Shown here: positions 8,352 to 17,313 of the stretch, in pieces
Layout of the letters: every line of letters begins with the position of its first letter
How positions within the stretch are numbered: the stretch's first letter is position 1
Assembly (NCBI GenBank): GCA_947581665.1
Contig: CANPVI010000002.1
Coordinates: forward strand, 1 to 38,716
Source of the DNA: an uncultured Atopobiaceae bacterium
Lineage (GTDB): Bacteria > Actinomycetota > Coriobacteriia > Coriobacteriales > Atopobiaceae
DNA: 38,716 nucleotides
Reading direction: 5' to 3'
Program-made: the position numbers and the translations under genes
Notes under the pieces: generated by a model
Told to the model about the DNA's origin: nothing
Database searches by the model: none
The model's input: only the letters and a program-made list of their open reading frames with translations

Positions 8352-10322
8352 TTAGGGCTTGAGCGCATCCACCTCGTCCAGCCACAGGCGAGCCACCGCG
8401 TCCGACGCGAGGCGAAGGTCACCCCGCGGCGAAAGCGCCACCGAGCCCACCTTCGGGCCGTCGGGCAGGCAGCTCCGCTTGAACTGCTGCGAGAAGAACC
8501 GCCGGTAGAAGACCCTCATCCACGAGAGGATGGCCTGCGCGTCGTAGGCGCCGTCGAAGGCGATCCTCGCGAGGCGGTAGACCTTGCGCGGCCGGTGCCC
8601 CATGCGAAGCATGTGGTAGAGGAAGAAATCGTGGAGCTCGTAGGGGCCGATGAGGTCCTCGGTCCTCTGCGAGATCTTGCCCGAAGAATCAGCCGGCAGG
8701 AGCTCCGGCGAGACCGGCGTGTCGAGCACGTCGACAAGCACGCGGGCGAGCTCCTCGTCGGCCTCGGGCGTCTTCGCCTCGCTCTCCCCCGCGCGCAGGC
8801 GCGCGAGCTCGGCCTCGTGGCGCACGAGGTGGCGCACGAGGGTCTTCGGCACGCCCGCGTTCACGCCGTACATGGACATGTGGTCGCCGTTGTAGGTGGC
8901 CCAGCCGAGCGCGAGCTCGGAGAGGTCGCCGGTGCCCACCACCAGGCCGCCCTCCTGGTTCGCGATGTCCATCAAGAGCTGCGTGCGCTCCCTCGCCTGC
9001 GCGTTCTCGTAGGCGGTGTCATGCACGGAGGGGTCGTGCCCCATGTCCTTGAAGTGCTGCTCCACGGCGGCGACGATCGAGATCGTGCGCGTCTGCGCCC
9101 CGAGGGCCCTCGCCATGCCGAGGGCGTTCTCGAGCGTGCGGTTCGAGGTGCCGAAGCCCGGCATCGTGATGGCGAGGATGCCGCGGCGATCGAGCCCCAG
9201 CTGGTCGAAGGCGCGCACCGTCACGAGGAGCGCGAGCGTGGAATCGAGGCCGCCGGAAATGCCGATCACCGCGCGCGTGCACCCGGTGTGGAAGAGGCGC
9301 TTCGCGAGCCCGAGGGATTGGATGTTGAGGATGTCCTCGGAGCGTTGCCCGAGCTCGGAGGTGTCGCTGGGCACGAAGGGATGCGCGTCGACCGTGCGCG
9401 TGAGCGCGGTCCTCTCGAGGGCGAGCGAGAAGGGGGTCTCGAGGTAGCCCGCGGCCTTGGGCGTGGGCGCCGTCCGGTAGGTGGTCATGCGCAGGCGCTC
9501 TGCGGCGAGCATCGCCACATCGACCTCCGAGATGGCGCGGCCATCGCCGAAGGGTTGGGCCTCGGCGAGGAGCCGGCCGTTCTCCGCGATGAGGTCGTGG
9601 GCGGAGAACACGAGGTCATCGGTCGATTCGCCCCAGCCCGCGCTCCCGTAGAGGTAGCCGCAGATGAGGCGCGCGCTCTGGCCCACCACGAGGCTTCGAC
9701 GATAGTCCGCCTTCCCGACGAGCGCATTCGAGGCCGAGAGGTTGCAGATGAGGGTGCAGCCCGCCTGCGCGAGGCCGATGCTCGCAGGATCGGGCACCCA
9801 GAGGTCCTCGCAGATCTCCGCGCCCACCACGAGCTCGGGGAGCTCGGTGCACCGAAAGACCTGCGCCGCGCCGAAGGGCACGTCCTCGTGGCCCGCGAGG
9901 TCCACGAACGAGACCTCGAGGGGGCCGGGCGTGAAGTGGCGCCCCTCGTAGAACTCGTTGTAGGTGGGGATGTTTCGCTTCGGCACGAGCCCGAGGAGCC
10001 TGCCGTGCGCCACGAACGCGGCCGTGTTGTAGAGGTTTCCGGAGAGCGCCACCGGCAAGCCGACGATGGAGAGGCAATCGCACGCGGCCGTCTTCTCGAC
10101 GAAGCGCGCGAGGCCACGCTCCGCGGCCCCGAGGAGGAGCGGCTGGCGCAGGAGGTCCTCCACCGTATAGGCGCAGAGGCAGAGCTCGGTGAGCGAGACC
10201 ACCTTCGCGCCCTCGAGCGCGGCCCAGCGCACGCCCTCGATGGCGCGCTCGACGTTGAAGTCCACGTCAGCCACCCGCACCTCGGGCGACACCACGGCAA
10301 CCTTCACGAATCCATCGCGCAT
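8352..10322 (-). CDS. nadE: Glutamine-dependent NAD(+) synthetase
   Basis: This 656-residue enzyme makes the last step of NAD synthesis, amidating deamido-NAD with glutamine-derived ammonia and ATP. The N-terminal nitrilase-type glutaminase domain shows the catalytic triad Glu46 (SLTELCLC), Lys115 (VPKRNIPTYNEF) and Cys171 (VGAEICEDLW). The C-terminal synthetase domain has the PP-loop SGGLDS at 356-361 and the NAD synthetase segments GTGDLSELALGW and LPDGPKVGS. The length fits the two-domain, glutamine-using form typical of Actinobacteria. The start is ATG 10320-10322, with AAAGGAG upstream. It lies 90 bp downstream of the tsa fusion gene and 54 bp upstream of the PASTA gene. Confidence 0.96.
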   Translation of the reverse strand: MRDGFVKVAVVSPEVRVADVDFNVERAIEGVRWAALEGAKVVSLTELCLCAYTVEDLLRQPLLLGAAERGLARFVEKTAACDCLSIVGLPVALSGNLYNTAAFVAHGRLLGLVPKRNIPTYNEFYEGRHFTPGPLEVSFVDLAGHEDVPFGAAQVFRCTELPELVVGAEICEDLWVPDPASIGLAQAGCTLICNLSASNALVGKADYRRSLVVGQSARLICGYLYGSAGWGESTDDLVFSAHDLIAENGRLLAEAQPFGDGRAISEVDVAMLAAERLRMTTYRTAPTPKAAGYLETPFSLALERTALTRTVDAHPFVPSDTSELGQRSEDILNIQSLGLAKRLFHTGCTRAVIGISGGLDSTLALLVTVRAFDQLGLDRRGILAITMPGFGTSNRTLENALGMARALGAQTRTISIVAAVEQHFKDMGHDPSVHDTAYENAQARERTQLLMDIANQEGGLVVGTGDLSELALGWATYNGDHMSMYGVNAGVPKTLVRHLVRHEAELARLRAGESEAKTPEADEELARVLVDVLDTPVSPELLPADSSGKISQRTEDLIGPYELHDFFLYHMLRMGHRPRKVYRLARIAFDGAYDAQAILSWMRVFYRRFFSQQFKRSCLPDGPKVGSVALSPRGDLRLASDAVARLWLDEVDALKP

Positions 10323-10412
10323 GGGGGCTCCTTTTCCCGTGTGGGCCGGCGTGTGCCTCGATCCTACGGCGCGCGGCGCGCGAGCACGGCCGCACCTCGG
10401 TGACGCAACGCC

Positions 10413-12788
10413 CTAGAGCGGCAAGTTGGGATCGGCGTCCATCGTGAGCGGCGAGGTCTCGCCCGCGCGGAGCTTACGGGCCCCCACGAGGGCGATCATG
10501 AGCGCGTTGTCGGTGCAGGCGTCGATCGGTGGCACGCTCACACGTACACCCCGCGCCTCGAGCGCGCGGGCGAGCGATTGGCGAAGCGCCTCGTTGGCCG
10601 CCACGCCGCCACCGAGGCAGAAGTCCCTCACGCCGGCCTCCTCCACCGCGCGCAGCGCCTTGGCCACCTGCACGTCGACGACGGCCGCCTGGAAGGACGC
10701 CGCCACGTCCGCCGCGTTCACGCTCTCCTTTGCCCGCGCCTTCCCCTCGAGGTAGGTGACCACGGAGGTCTTGAGGCCGGAGAGGGAGAAATCGAGGCCG
10801 TGGGTGTGCAGGAGCGCGCGCGGGAAGTCGATTGCCTTCGGATTGCCCCGCGCGGCGAGCCGGCTGATCGCGGGGCCGCCGGGGTAGCCCAGGCCGAGCG
10901 CCTTCGCCACCTTGTCGAAGGCCTCCCCCACCGCGTCGTCGATCGTCTGGCCGAGGATCTCGTAGGCGCCCCAATCGCGCACGAGCACGAGCATCGTGTG
11001 GCCGCCCGAGACGAGGCTCGCCACGAACGGCGGCGTGAGCTCGGGGTTCACCACGAGGTTCGCGAAGAGGTGGCCCTCGAGGTGATTCACGCCCACGAGC
11101 TTGAGGCCCGCCGCAGCGGCGAGGCCCTTCGCGAAGGCGATGCCTACGACGAGCGCACCCACGAGCCCGGGGCCCTGCGTGACGGCCACGGCGGAAAGCT
11201 CGCTCGCCGTAAGCGCGCGCATGCCGAGCGCCTCGCCGGCCTTCGCCATGGCCTCCTCGAAGACGCCGACAAGCGCCTCCGTGTGCTTCCTGGAGGCGAT
11301 CTCCGGCACGACGCCGCCGAAGCGCGCGTGGAAGTCGATCTGGCTCGCCACCACCTGCGAGAGCACCTCGCCCTCGACCGTGGCCACGGACATCGCGGTC
11401 TCGTCGCAGGAGGTCTCGATGGCGAGGATGAGGTCGCCGAGCTCCTCGAGTTTCGCCCGCTCGGGGGCCGGGCGCTCGAGGGGAGCGGGCGGCCAGGGGC
11501 GCGCGGGGAGCGCGGTTTCGGCGAGCACCTCGTCGCCGCCCGCGAGTGGGAGGTCCACCGAGAGCACGAGCGCGTCCTTGCCCGTGCCGTAGTAATCGCG
11601 CCTGCGCCCCACCTCGACGAAGCCGAGCGCGTCGTAGAGGCGGCGGGCCTCGCCGTTTCCCTCGAAGACCTCGAGGCTCGCCGTGCGCGCACCGAGTGCG
11701 AGGCCGCTTGCGGCCACGCGCGCGAGCAGGCGCTTCGCGATGCCCTCGCGCCGCCTCGCCGGCTCCACGACCACGTCGAGGATCTCGAGGTCGCTTCCGC
11801 AGAGGCGTCCGCCGGCGTAGGCCACGAGGCGGCCTTGGTCGTGCGCCACCCACCACGGGTGGGCCGGATCGGCGAGCTCCTCTTGGAACATGGCCTCCGA
11901 CCACGGCGTATGCGAGCTCTCGGCGAAGACCGCGTCCTCGAGGAGGGCGAGCGCGGAGAGGTCGGCGAGGCCGAGCGGGCGAATCTGCAGGTGGCGATCG
12001 GCGAGCGCGTCGGCCACGCCGGTGATGCGCGCGCTCTCGGGCTCGGGGAGGCCGAGGCGCTTGAGCTCGTTCTCCTCGGCGTCGGAGAGGCGCGTGTAGA
12101 CGGGGAGCAGGAGCGCGGGATCGCCGGGGTCGTCCTCGTCAAAGTTCCAAGGCGCCGCGAAGGAGAGCGCGAGGCCCTCGCCCGAGGGGTGCCAGAGCTC
12201 CTCGGGAAGGGTGGTGGCGAGCCCGGAGGCGGCGAACGCGTCGCGGTACTTCACGAGCCCATCGCCCGTGAGCGTGATCCGCCCCGCGTCGTCGCGCGAG
12301 GCCCACGCCTCCACGGCGACGGGCACCTTCGAGACGGTCTCCGCGTCGAAGAGCCGGTGCGCACCCGTATCGTCGAGCGAGAAGAGCCCGGGGTAGACCT
12401 CGCGGCGCATCGCGTCGAGCACCACGCCGAGAAGCCCGCGCGCGCCCACCCTCCACGCGCGCCACGCGCATGCGTCGAGCGTCGAGGCGCCGAAGAGCGG
12501 CTTTTGCGCGCCGAGCGAAAGGCCCTTGGCGCAGGCCACGCCGATGCGCACGCCGGTGAAGGAGCCGGGGCCACGTCCCACGAGGTAGGCATCCACGTCG
12601 TCGAACGCGAGGCCCGCCTCGGCGAGCGCCTCCTCGAGGCTCCGCACGAGCTCGACGTTCGACTGGCGCCGGCACGGATGGTCGCGCGTCGCGAGGAGCC
12701 GAAGCGCGCCGTGGCCCCGCGCGGGATCCCCCTCGAGGACGGAGGCGCAGAGGAAATCGCTCGAGGTGTCGAATGCGAGGATTACCAC
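10413..12788 (-). CDS. TsaB-RimI-TsaD three-domain fusion
   Basis: One uninterrupted 791-residue frame carries three proteins that are usually separate. Residues 1 to about 235 are TsaB (start VVILAFDTSS; GRGPGSFTGVRIG at 71-83). About 260-415 is a RimI-type GNAT acetyltransferase (acetyl-CoA loop RRREGIAKRLL at 345-355). About 452-791 is TsaD (AIETSCDETA; iron-binding HLEGH at 569-573; VSGGHTML). TsaB and TsaD form the core that transfers threonylcarbamoyl to A37 of ANN-decoding tRNAs. RimI acetylates the N-terminal alanine of ribosomal protein S18. The start is GTG 12786-12788, with GGAGG 4 bp upstream; it overlaps the end of tsaE by 7 bp. The linkers (about 236-260 and 415-450) are Pro/Ala/Glu-rich. 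All three domains keep their key motifs, so the fusion looks functional. Confidence 0.95.
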   Translation of the reverse strand: MVILAFDTSSDFLCASVLEGDPARGHGALRLLATRDHPCRRQSNVELVRSLEEALAEAGLAFDDVDAYLVGRGPGSFTGVRIGVACAKGLSLGAQKPLFGASTLDACAWRAWRVGARGLLGVVLDAMRREVYPGLFSLDDTGAHRLFDAETVSKVPVAVEAWASRDDAGRITLTGDGLVKYRDAFAASGLATTLPEELWHPSGEGLALSFAAPWNFDEDDPGDPALLLPVYTRLSDAEENELKRLGLPEPESARITGVADALADRHLQIRPLGLADLSALALLEDAVFAESSHTPWSEAMFQEELADPAHPWWVAHDQGRLVAYAGGRLCGSDLEILDVVVEPARRREGIAKRLLARVAASGLALGARTASLEVFEGNGEARRLYDALGFVEVGRRRDYYGTGKDALVLSVDLPLAGGDEVLAETALPARPWPPAPLERPAPERAKLEELGDLILAIETSCDETAMSVATVEGEVLSQVVASQIDFHARFGGVVPEIASRKHTEALVGVFEEAMAKAGEALGMRALTASELSAVAVTQGPGLVGALVVGIAFAKGLAAAAGLKLVGVNHLEGHLFANLVVNPELTPPFVASLVSGGHTMLVLVRDWGAYEILGQTIDDAVGEAFDKVAKALGLGYPGGPAISRLAARGNPKAIDFPRALLHTHGLDFSLSGLKTSVVTYLEGKARAKESVNAADVAASFQAAVVDVQVAKALRAVEEAGVRDFCLGGGVAANEALRQSLARALEARGVRVSVPPIDACTDNALMIALVGARKLRAGETSPLTMDADPNLPL

Positions 12789-13321
12789 GATGCCTCCCCT
12801 GCGTCGAGGGCCCGCGCGAGCGCCTCGCCCCGCGCTCCCACACCGCGCGCGACGATCACGCGCGCCGGTTCCGCGTCGAGGTCCTCCGGGCGGGAGGGCG
12901 CCGCGTCCTCGCGTGCGAGCGAGATCTCGAGGCGCTCCGGGCTGAGGAGCTTCGCGAAGGGCGCGCCCCACTCCACGAGCGACGCGCCATCCTCGCCGAC
13001 GACGTCCAATGCCCCCGCCTCGCCGAGCTCGCCTTGGCCCGAGGAGGGGTCCAGGCGGTAGAGGTCGAGGTGATGGAGCGGGATGCGGCCTCCGTAGTGG
13101 CTCACGAGGAGGTTGAACGTGGGGCTCGTGACCTCGCCCTCGGCGCCAAGCGCCCTCGCGACGCCCTTCGTGAGCTGGGTCTTTCCCGCACCGAGCTCGC
13201 CTTCGAGGATCACGACGTCGCCCTCCTCGAGAAGCGCGCCCAGAAGCTCGCCGAGACGCCGCGTCGCCTCCTCGGAGGCCGAGCGCCAGCGCCCCTCCCC
13301 CACGCGCTCGAGCGCCGTCAT
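12782..13321 (-). CDS. tsaE: tRNA threonylcarbamoyladenosine biosynthesis ATPase TsaE
   Basis: TsaE is the small P-loop ATPase that works with TsaB and TsaD to keep the t6A37 synthesis cycle turning. The predicted protein has 179 residues with Walker A GELGAGKT at 41-48. The family motifs VTSPTFNLL and LHHLDLYRLD follow, then LVEWG. The tail after about residue 140 is longer and less conserved than usual. The start is ATG 13319-13321, which overlaps the uracil-DNA glycosylase stop as ATGA. Its own stop lies inside the start region of the TsaB-RimI-TsaD gene. The overlaps imply translational coupling, placing all t6A transfer components in one transcript; TsaC/Sua5 is not in the window. Confidence 0.94.
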   Translation of the reverse strand: MTALERVGEGRWRSASEEATRRLGELLGALLEEGDVVILEGELGAGKTQLTKGVARALGAEGEVTSPTFNLLVSHYGGRIPLHHLDLYRLDPSSGQGELGEAGALDVVGEDGASLVEWGAPFAKLLSPERLEISLAREDAAPSRPEDLDAEPARVIVARGVGARGEALARALDAGEASW

Positions 13322-13935
13322 CGGGCGTCCCCCGCCTGCGGGTGCTCCGCGAGCCAACGCCCGAGGAGGTGGAAATCTGCCTCGAGGTCGTCCTGCTTAT
13401 CGCGCGAGTAGAGCGCGGCCGCCGGGTGGAAGACCGGCAGCACCGCGAAGTGGCCCACCTGGTAGATGCGCCCGCGCATCGAGGTGATGCCGCGATCGGT
13501 GTGCAGGATGAAGCGCATCGCGAAGTTGCCGAGCGCCACGAGGATGTCCGGCCAGACGCTGCGGATCTGCTCGCGCAAGAACGGCGAGCACGCCTCGATC
13601 TCGCCCGGCTGCGGGTCGCGGTTTCCCGGCGGGCGGCACTTGAGGACGTTTGCGATGTAGACCTCCTCGCGCGTGAGGCTCGCGAGCGCGAGGAGCGAAT
13701 CGAGGTTCTTGCCGGCGGCGCCCACGAAGGGCTCGCCTTGGAGGTCTTCGTTTCTTCCCGGTGCCTCGCCCACGAACATCACGCGCGCGTGCGGATCGCC
13801 CACGCCGAAGACGAGGTTCGTGCGCGTCTGAGCGAGCGCGCAGCGATGGCACTCGCCAAGGCACGCGCAGATGGCCTCGAGCGGCACCTCGCCCGGCCTC
13901 GGATGCGGATATCCCGGGATCTCAATTCCTGGCAT
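13318..13935 (-). CDS. Uracil-DNA glycosylase, family 4 (iron-sulfur type)
   Basis: This enzyme removes uracil from DNA to start base-excision repair. The 205-residue protein shows motif 1 GEAPGRNED and the following FVGAAGKNLDSLL, then NVLKCRPPGNRDP and, near the end, VFHPAAAL. Cys29, Cys32, Cys100 and Cys116 match the usual four ligands of the [4Fe-4S] cluster in family 4 enzymes; Cys23 and Cys25 are extra. The start is uncertain: ATG 13933-13935 (with GGGGAT upstream) is used, but an in-frame GTG at 13950 adds only five residues. It is coupled to tsaE by a 4-bp overlap and lies 48 bp after alr. Confidence 0.92.
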   Translation of the reverse strand: MPGIEIPGYPHPRPGEVPLEAICACLGECHRCALAQTRTNLVFGVGDPHARVMFVGEAPGRNEDLQGEPFVGAAGKNLDSLLALASLTREEVYIANVLKCRPPGNRDPQPGEIEACSPFLREQIRSVWPDILVALGNFAMRFILHTDRGITSMRGRIYQVGHFAVLPVFHPAAALYSRDKQDDLEADFHLLGRWLAEHPQAGDAR

Positions 13936-13983
13936 TGCCCAAATCCCCACAAAGGCGCTGATGCCCTGGGTCGCCCCCTCGCA

Positions 13984-15153
13984 TCAGACGTAAACCTTCT
14001 CTAAACGTAAACCGAAATCGCAGCACACCTCGTAGGAGATGGTGCCGCGCAGGCGCGCGAGCTCGTCGGCGGAGATCTCGTAGTCGCCATCGGTGCCCAT
14101 GAGCGTGACCACCTGGCCCTCGCGCACGGGATGGCGCTTCTGGAACTCGCGCGCGCCGTTCACCTCGACGGCGAACATGCACTGGTCCATGCAGATGTTG
14201 CCCACCTGGCGACAACGCATGCCGTCCACGAGCACCTCGGCGCGGTTCGAGAGCGTGCGCGCGTAGCCATCCGCGTAGCCGATGGGGATGGTGGCGATCT
14301 GCACGTTCGCGCGCGAGAGGCGGTACGTGAGCCCGTAGGACACGCCCGCGCCCGTCGGCGGCTGCGCCACGCGCGTGATGCGCGCCCGCACGCTCATGGC
14401 CGGCCGGAGGTCCACGAGGGGCTCGCAGTTGGGCGCCGGGTAGAGGCCATAGAGGCCGAGGCCCACGCGCACCATGTCGAAGTTCGTCTCTGGGTGCAGG
14501 ATCGTCGCGGCGGTGTTGTCGCAGTGCACGAGGCCCGGGTCGATTCTCGCGGCCTCGAGCGAGGAGATGAGGTCGCCGAAGCGCCGCACCTGGAGTTCGA
14601 AATCCCAGTCCCTCGGCACCTCGGCCGTGGCGAAGTGCGTGAACGTGCCCGCGCACGTGATGCCGCGGTGCCAGCCCACGGCCTGGCGAAACGCCGCCAC
14701 GTCCTCGGGCATGAGGCCGATGCGGCTCATGCCGGTGTCCACGGGCACGTGGTAGCGGGCCACCGTGTCCTTGCTCGCGGCCTCCTCACCGAGCGCGAGG
14801 GCGAAGTCCTCGTGGTAGGCGGAGGGCTCGAGGTCGAAATCCACGAGGTAGGGCACGGAATCGATCGGCGGCTCGGCGAGGATCGCGATGGGCTTGTCCA
14901 CTCCCGCCTGGCGAAGCTCGATGCCCTCGTCCACGGTGGCCACCCCGAAGGCGTCCGCTCCCGAGGCCATCATCGTGCGCGCGCACTGCACGGCTCCATG
15001 GCCATAGGCGTCGGCCTTCACGATGGCCATGAGGCGCTGGGTGCGGTCGAGCAGGCCCTTGAACTCGCGGGTGTTGTGGCGAATGGCGGAGCGGCTCACC
15101 TCCACCCAGGCCCAGCGGGTCTCGGGCGAGCGCGCGCTCGTGTCGGCGGACAC
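13984..15153 (-). CDS. alr: Alanine racemase
   Basis: Alr is a PLP enzyme that interconverts L- and D-alanine and supplies D-Ala for peptidoglycan. The 389-residue protein has the PLP-binding lysine Lys46 in IVKADAYGHGA. The second catalytic base region is AGVSYGLTYR, and the C-terminal beta domain has DGMRCRQVGNICMDQCM and GTISYEVCC. The start is GTG 15151-15153, which touches the TAG stop of nnr with no intervening base; the ribosome binding site GGGGAGG sits inside the nnr end. That arrangement points to translational coupling with nnr. Confidence 0.96.
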   Translation of the reverse strand: MSADTSARSPETRWAWVEVSRSAIRHNTREFKGLLDRTQRLMAIVKADAYGHGAVQCARTMMASGADAFGVATVDEGIELRQAGVDKPIAILAEPPIDSVPYLVDFDLEPSAYHEDFALALGEEAASKDTVARYHVPVDTGMSRIGLMPEDVAAFRQAVGWHRGITCAGTFTHFATAEVPRDWDFELQVRRFGDLISSLEAARIDPGLVHCDNTAATILHPETNFDMVRVGLGLYGLYPAPNCEPLVDLRPAMSVRARITRVAQPPTGAGVSYGLTYRLSRANVQIATIPIGYADGYARTLSNRAEVLVDGMRCRQVGNICMDQCMFAVEVNGAREFQKRHPVREGQVVTLMGTDGDYEISADELARLRGTISYEVCCDFGLRLEKVYV

Positions 15154-16761
15154 CTAGGCCTCCCCTTCGCTCGCGAGGATGCGCTCCTCGAGGGCGTCGA
15201 GCGCGAGGCCGAGCCCCTCGGCCACGTCGAGCGCCATCACACCGCGCGATCCGCGGGCCTCCACGGCGAGATGGCCGGCGAGGCCATGGATCTCGCACCC
15301 GTAGGCGCACAGGAGCGGAAGCGAATCCGCCTCGCGGCCGCCGGTGGCGAGCAGCGCGCCCATCACGCCGGAGAGCACGTCGCCCGTGCCGGCCGTGGCA
15401 AGCGCCGGAGGTCCTGGGTTCGGCAAAAACGCGATGTCGACGCCCACGCACGCGCTCGCGGCGCCCTTCGCCACCACGCAGAGCTCCGAGCCACCATCGG
15501 CCCACACGATCTTCCGCGCGGCGTCGAGCGCGGCCGTGAGCGACCCGGGAGGGTTCGTGGCCTGGCCCACGAGACGGCCGAGCTCCTTGCGATGCGGTGT
15601 GAGCACGAGAGGCGCGCTCCTGCGGATGACCTCCGGATAGCGATCGAGGCGTCCGGAGGTGAGGCGCGAGAGGGCGTTCAGGCCGTCGGCGTCCACCACG
15701 AGCGGGCAATCGGTGGAGAGGAGCGCCTCGACGATGGCCTCGGTGTCGGGATTCACCTGGAGGCCGGGACCCACCACCACGGCCGAACGCTCGCGCGCGA
15801 GGCGGCAGATCTCGTTCTTCGCGGCGGCCGAGAACGTGCCCGTGCCCGTCGCGGGAAGCCCGATGACGGGGATCTCCACGAGATGCGTGCGGCACACGGT
15901 GGCGATCGGTTGCGGCACGACGAGCGTCACGTAGCCGGCGCCCGTGCGCGCGGCGGCGCGGGCGGCGAGCACGGCGGCGCCCACGTAGGGCACCGACCCC
16001 GCCACCACGAGCACGGAGCCGCGGGTGTACTTGTCCACGTCCGTGCGCGCCACCTGCAGGCAATCGACGTAGTCGGGCAAGTCGAGGCGCCAGGCCACCG
16101 GATCGGCCTCGAGCACGAGGTCGGCCGTCTGCGTGGCGAGCGGCGCGAGCACGATGTTTCCCGTGAGGGCGCGCCCGGCGCCCGCGAGCAGGCCGGGTTT
16201 CAGCGAGAGCATGGTCACCGTCGTGTCCGCCACCACGGCGCCCGCCGGCGCGAGGCCGGTCTGCGCGGAGAGGCCACTCGCCACGTCGATGGACACGACC
16301 TTCGTGGAGAGGCTGTTCACCACGTCGATCCATAGGTCGAACGGCGCGCGCGGCTCGCCCTCGAAGCCGGTGCCGAGCATGGCGTCGAGCACCACGTCGG
16401 AGCTCGCGACGATCTCCGCGAGCTCGTCCGAGGAGGGGCCGGGACGATACGGCACGCCCGCCGCCACGGCGCTCCTCGCCACCATGAGCGCGAGCGAGCC
16501 CTTGATGGTGGAGGGCTCCGCCGGGCACACGACCGTCACGTCCACGTTCGCGCGCTTCAGGAGCTCCGCGGCCACCCAGCCGTCGCCGCCGTTGTTGCCC
16601 GAGCCGCAGAGCACGCACACCTTGCCCGGCGTGCCGCCGTTCACCACTTCCTGGGCCGCAGCGTGGCCGGCCCTGCGCATGAGCTCGGCGAGGCTCACGC
16701 CCTCGAGCGTGAGGGCCTGCTCGACCCGCTTCACATCCTCCACGTTCAAGACCGGCTGCAT
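15154..16761 (-). CDS. nnr: Bifunctional NAD(P)H-hydrate epimerase / ADP-dependent dehydratase
   Basis: This 535-residue repair enzyme restores NAD(P)H from its hydrated forms. The N-terminal YjeF_N domain (about 1-215) epimerises R- and S-NAD(P)HX; it contains CGSGNNGGDGWVAAELL and DAMLGTGFEG. The C-terminal ribokinase-like domain (about 225-535) dehydrates S-NAD(P)HX and carries VVGPGLQ, LVLTPHRKELGRL and the nucleotide/catalytic motif GTGDVLSG. Both halves look intact, as in the fused form common in bacteria. It lies 9 bp after acpS and abuts alr directly. Confidence 0.95.
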   Translation of the reverse strand: MQPVLNVEDVKRVEQALTLEGVSLAELMRRAGHAAAQEVVNGGTPGKVCVLCGSGNNGGDGWVAAELLKRANVDVTVVCPAEPSTIKGSLALMVARSAVAAGVPYRPGPSSDELAEIVASSDVVLDAMLGTGFEGEPRAPFDLWIDVVNSLSTKVVSIDVASGLSAQTGLAPAGAVVADTTVTMLSLKPGLLAGAGRALTGNIVLAPLATQTADLVLEADPVAWRLDLPDYVDCLQVARTDVDKYTRGSVLVVAGSVPYVGAAVLAARAAARTGAGYVTLVVPQPIATVCRTHLVEIPVIGLPATGTGTFSAAAKNEICRLARERSAVVVGPGLQVNPDTEAIVEALLSTDCPLVVDADGLNALSRLTSGRLDRYPEVIRRSAPLVLTPHRKELGRLVGQATNPPGSLTAALDAARKIVWADGGSELCVVAKGAASACVGVDIAFLPNPGPPALATAGTGDVLSGVMGALLATGGREADSLPLLCAYGCEIHGLAGHLAVEARGSRGVMALDVAEGLGLALDALEERILASEGEA

Positions 16762-16770
16762 GCGTGGCCC

Positions 16771-17313
16771 CTACTCTTCGCGCGTGGGCGAGGGATCGTT
16801 CGACGCGGCGTGCGTGCGCGCCTCCCCGGCCTCCTTCTGGGCGCGTTCGAGTTCGAGGACGATCGAGCGCGCCTCTTTGAATGATGACGCAAGGGCATCG
16901 CGCTCGCCCGCGCGAACCTTCTTCGCCGGCCGAGCGTCGCGGGTGATGAGCACGGCGTTCGCGCAGGCCACGGTATCGGTGTGGGAGAGCGAGAGCGCCA
17001 CCTCCTCCACGCCCATCTCAAAGGCGAGGCCCTGGGCGGTGCCGGCGAGGAGCGCCTCGGGGTGGCCGTCCTCGGCGTTCACCACCGAGACGTCCTTCCA
17101 GCCCATGCCCGCAAAGCCGCACCCGAGCGCCTTGAGCACGGCCTCGCGCGCGGCGAAGCGCGCGGCGTAGGACTGCTCGGGCTTCGCGCGGCGTTCGCAG
17201 TACGCGATCTCGTCGTCGGTGAAGAGCCGGCGCTTGAGGCCGGGCGTGCGCTCGAGGGCGCGGCGCATGCGCGCCACCTCCACCAGATCGACTCCGACGA
17301 GGAGCTTTCCCAT
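16771..17313 (-). CDS. acpS: Holo-[acyl-carrier-protein] synthase
   Basis: AcpS moves the 4'-phosphopantetheine arm of CoA onto acyl carrier protein, which switches on fatty acid synthesis. The family signature is clear: GVDLVEVARM at the N-terminus (Asp8 as metal ligand), RFAAREAVLKALG with the second metal ligand Glu, and LSLSHTDTVACANAVL at the end of the core. The core of about 125 residues is the normal length. The remaining 55 or so residues (after ITRDARPAKKV) are a polar, probably helical extension not usual for AcpS. The ATG start follows the glmS stop with no gap (TAGATG). Confidence 0.94.
   Translation of the reverse strand: MGKLLVGVDLVEVARMRRALERTPGLKRRLFTDDEIAYCERRAKPEQSYAARFAAREAVLKALGCGFAGMGWKDVSVVNAEDGHPEALLAGTAQGLAFEMGVEEVALSLSHTDTVACANAVLITRDARPAKKVRAGERDALASSFKEARSIVLELERAQKEAGEARTHAASNDPSPTREE

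Noticed and set aside
6831..10403. Open frame of 1190 codons antisense to the PASTA and nadE genes, and similar long ones at 10578-13061 and 14131-16335
   Set aside because: All are shadows of confirmed minus-strand genes with high G/C third positions.
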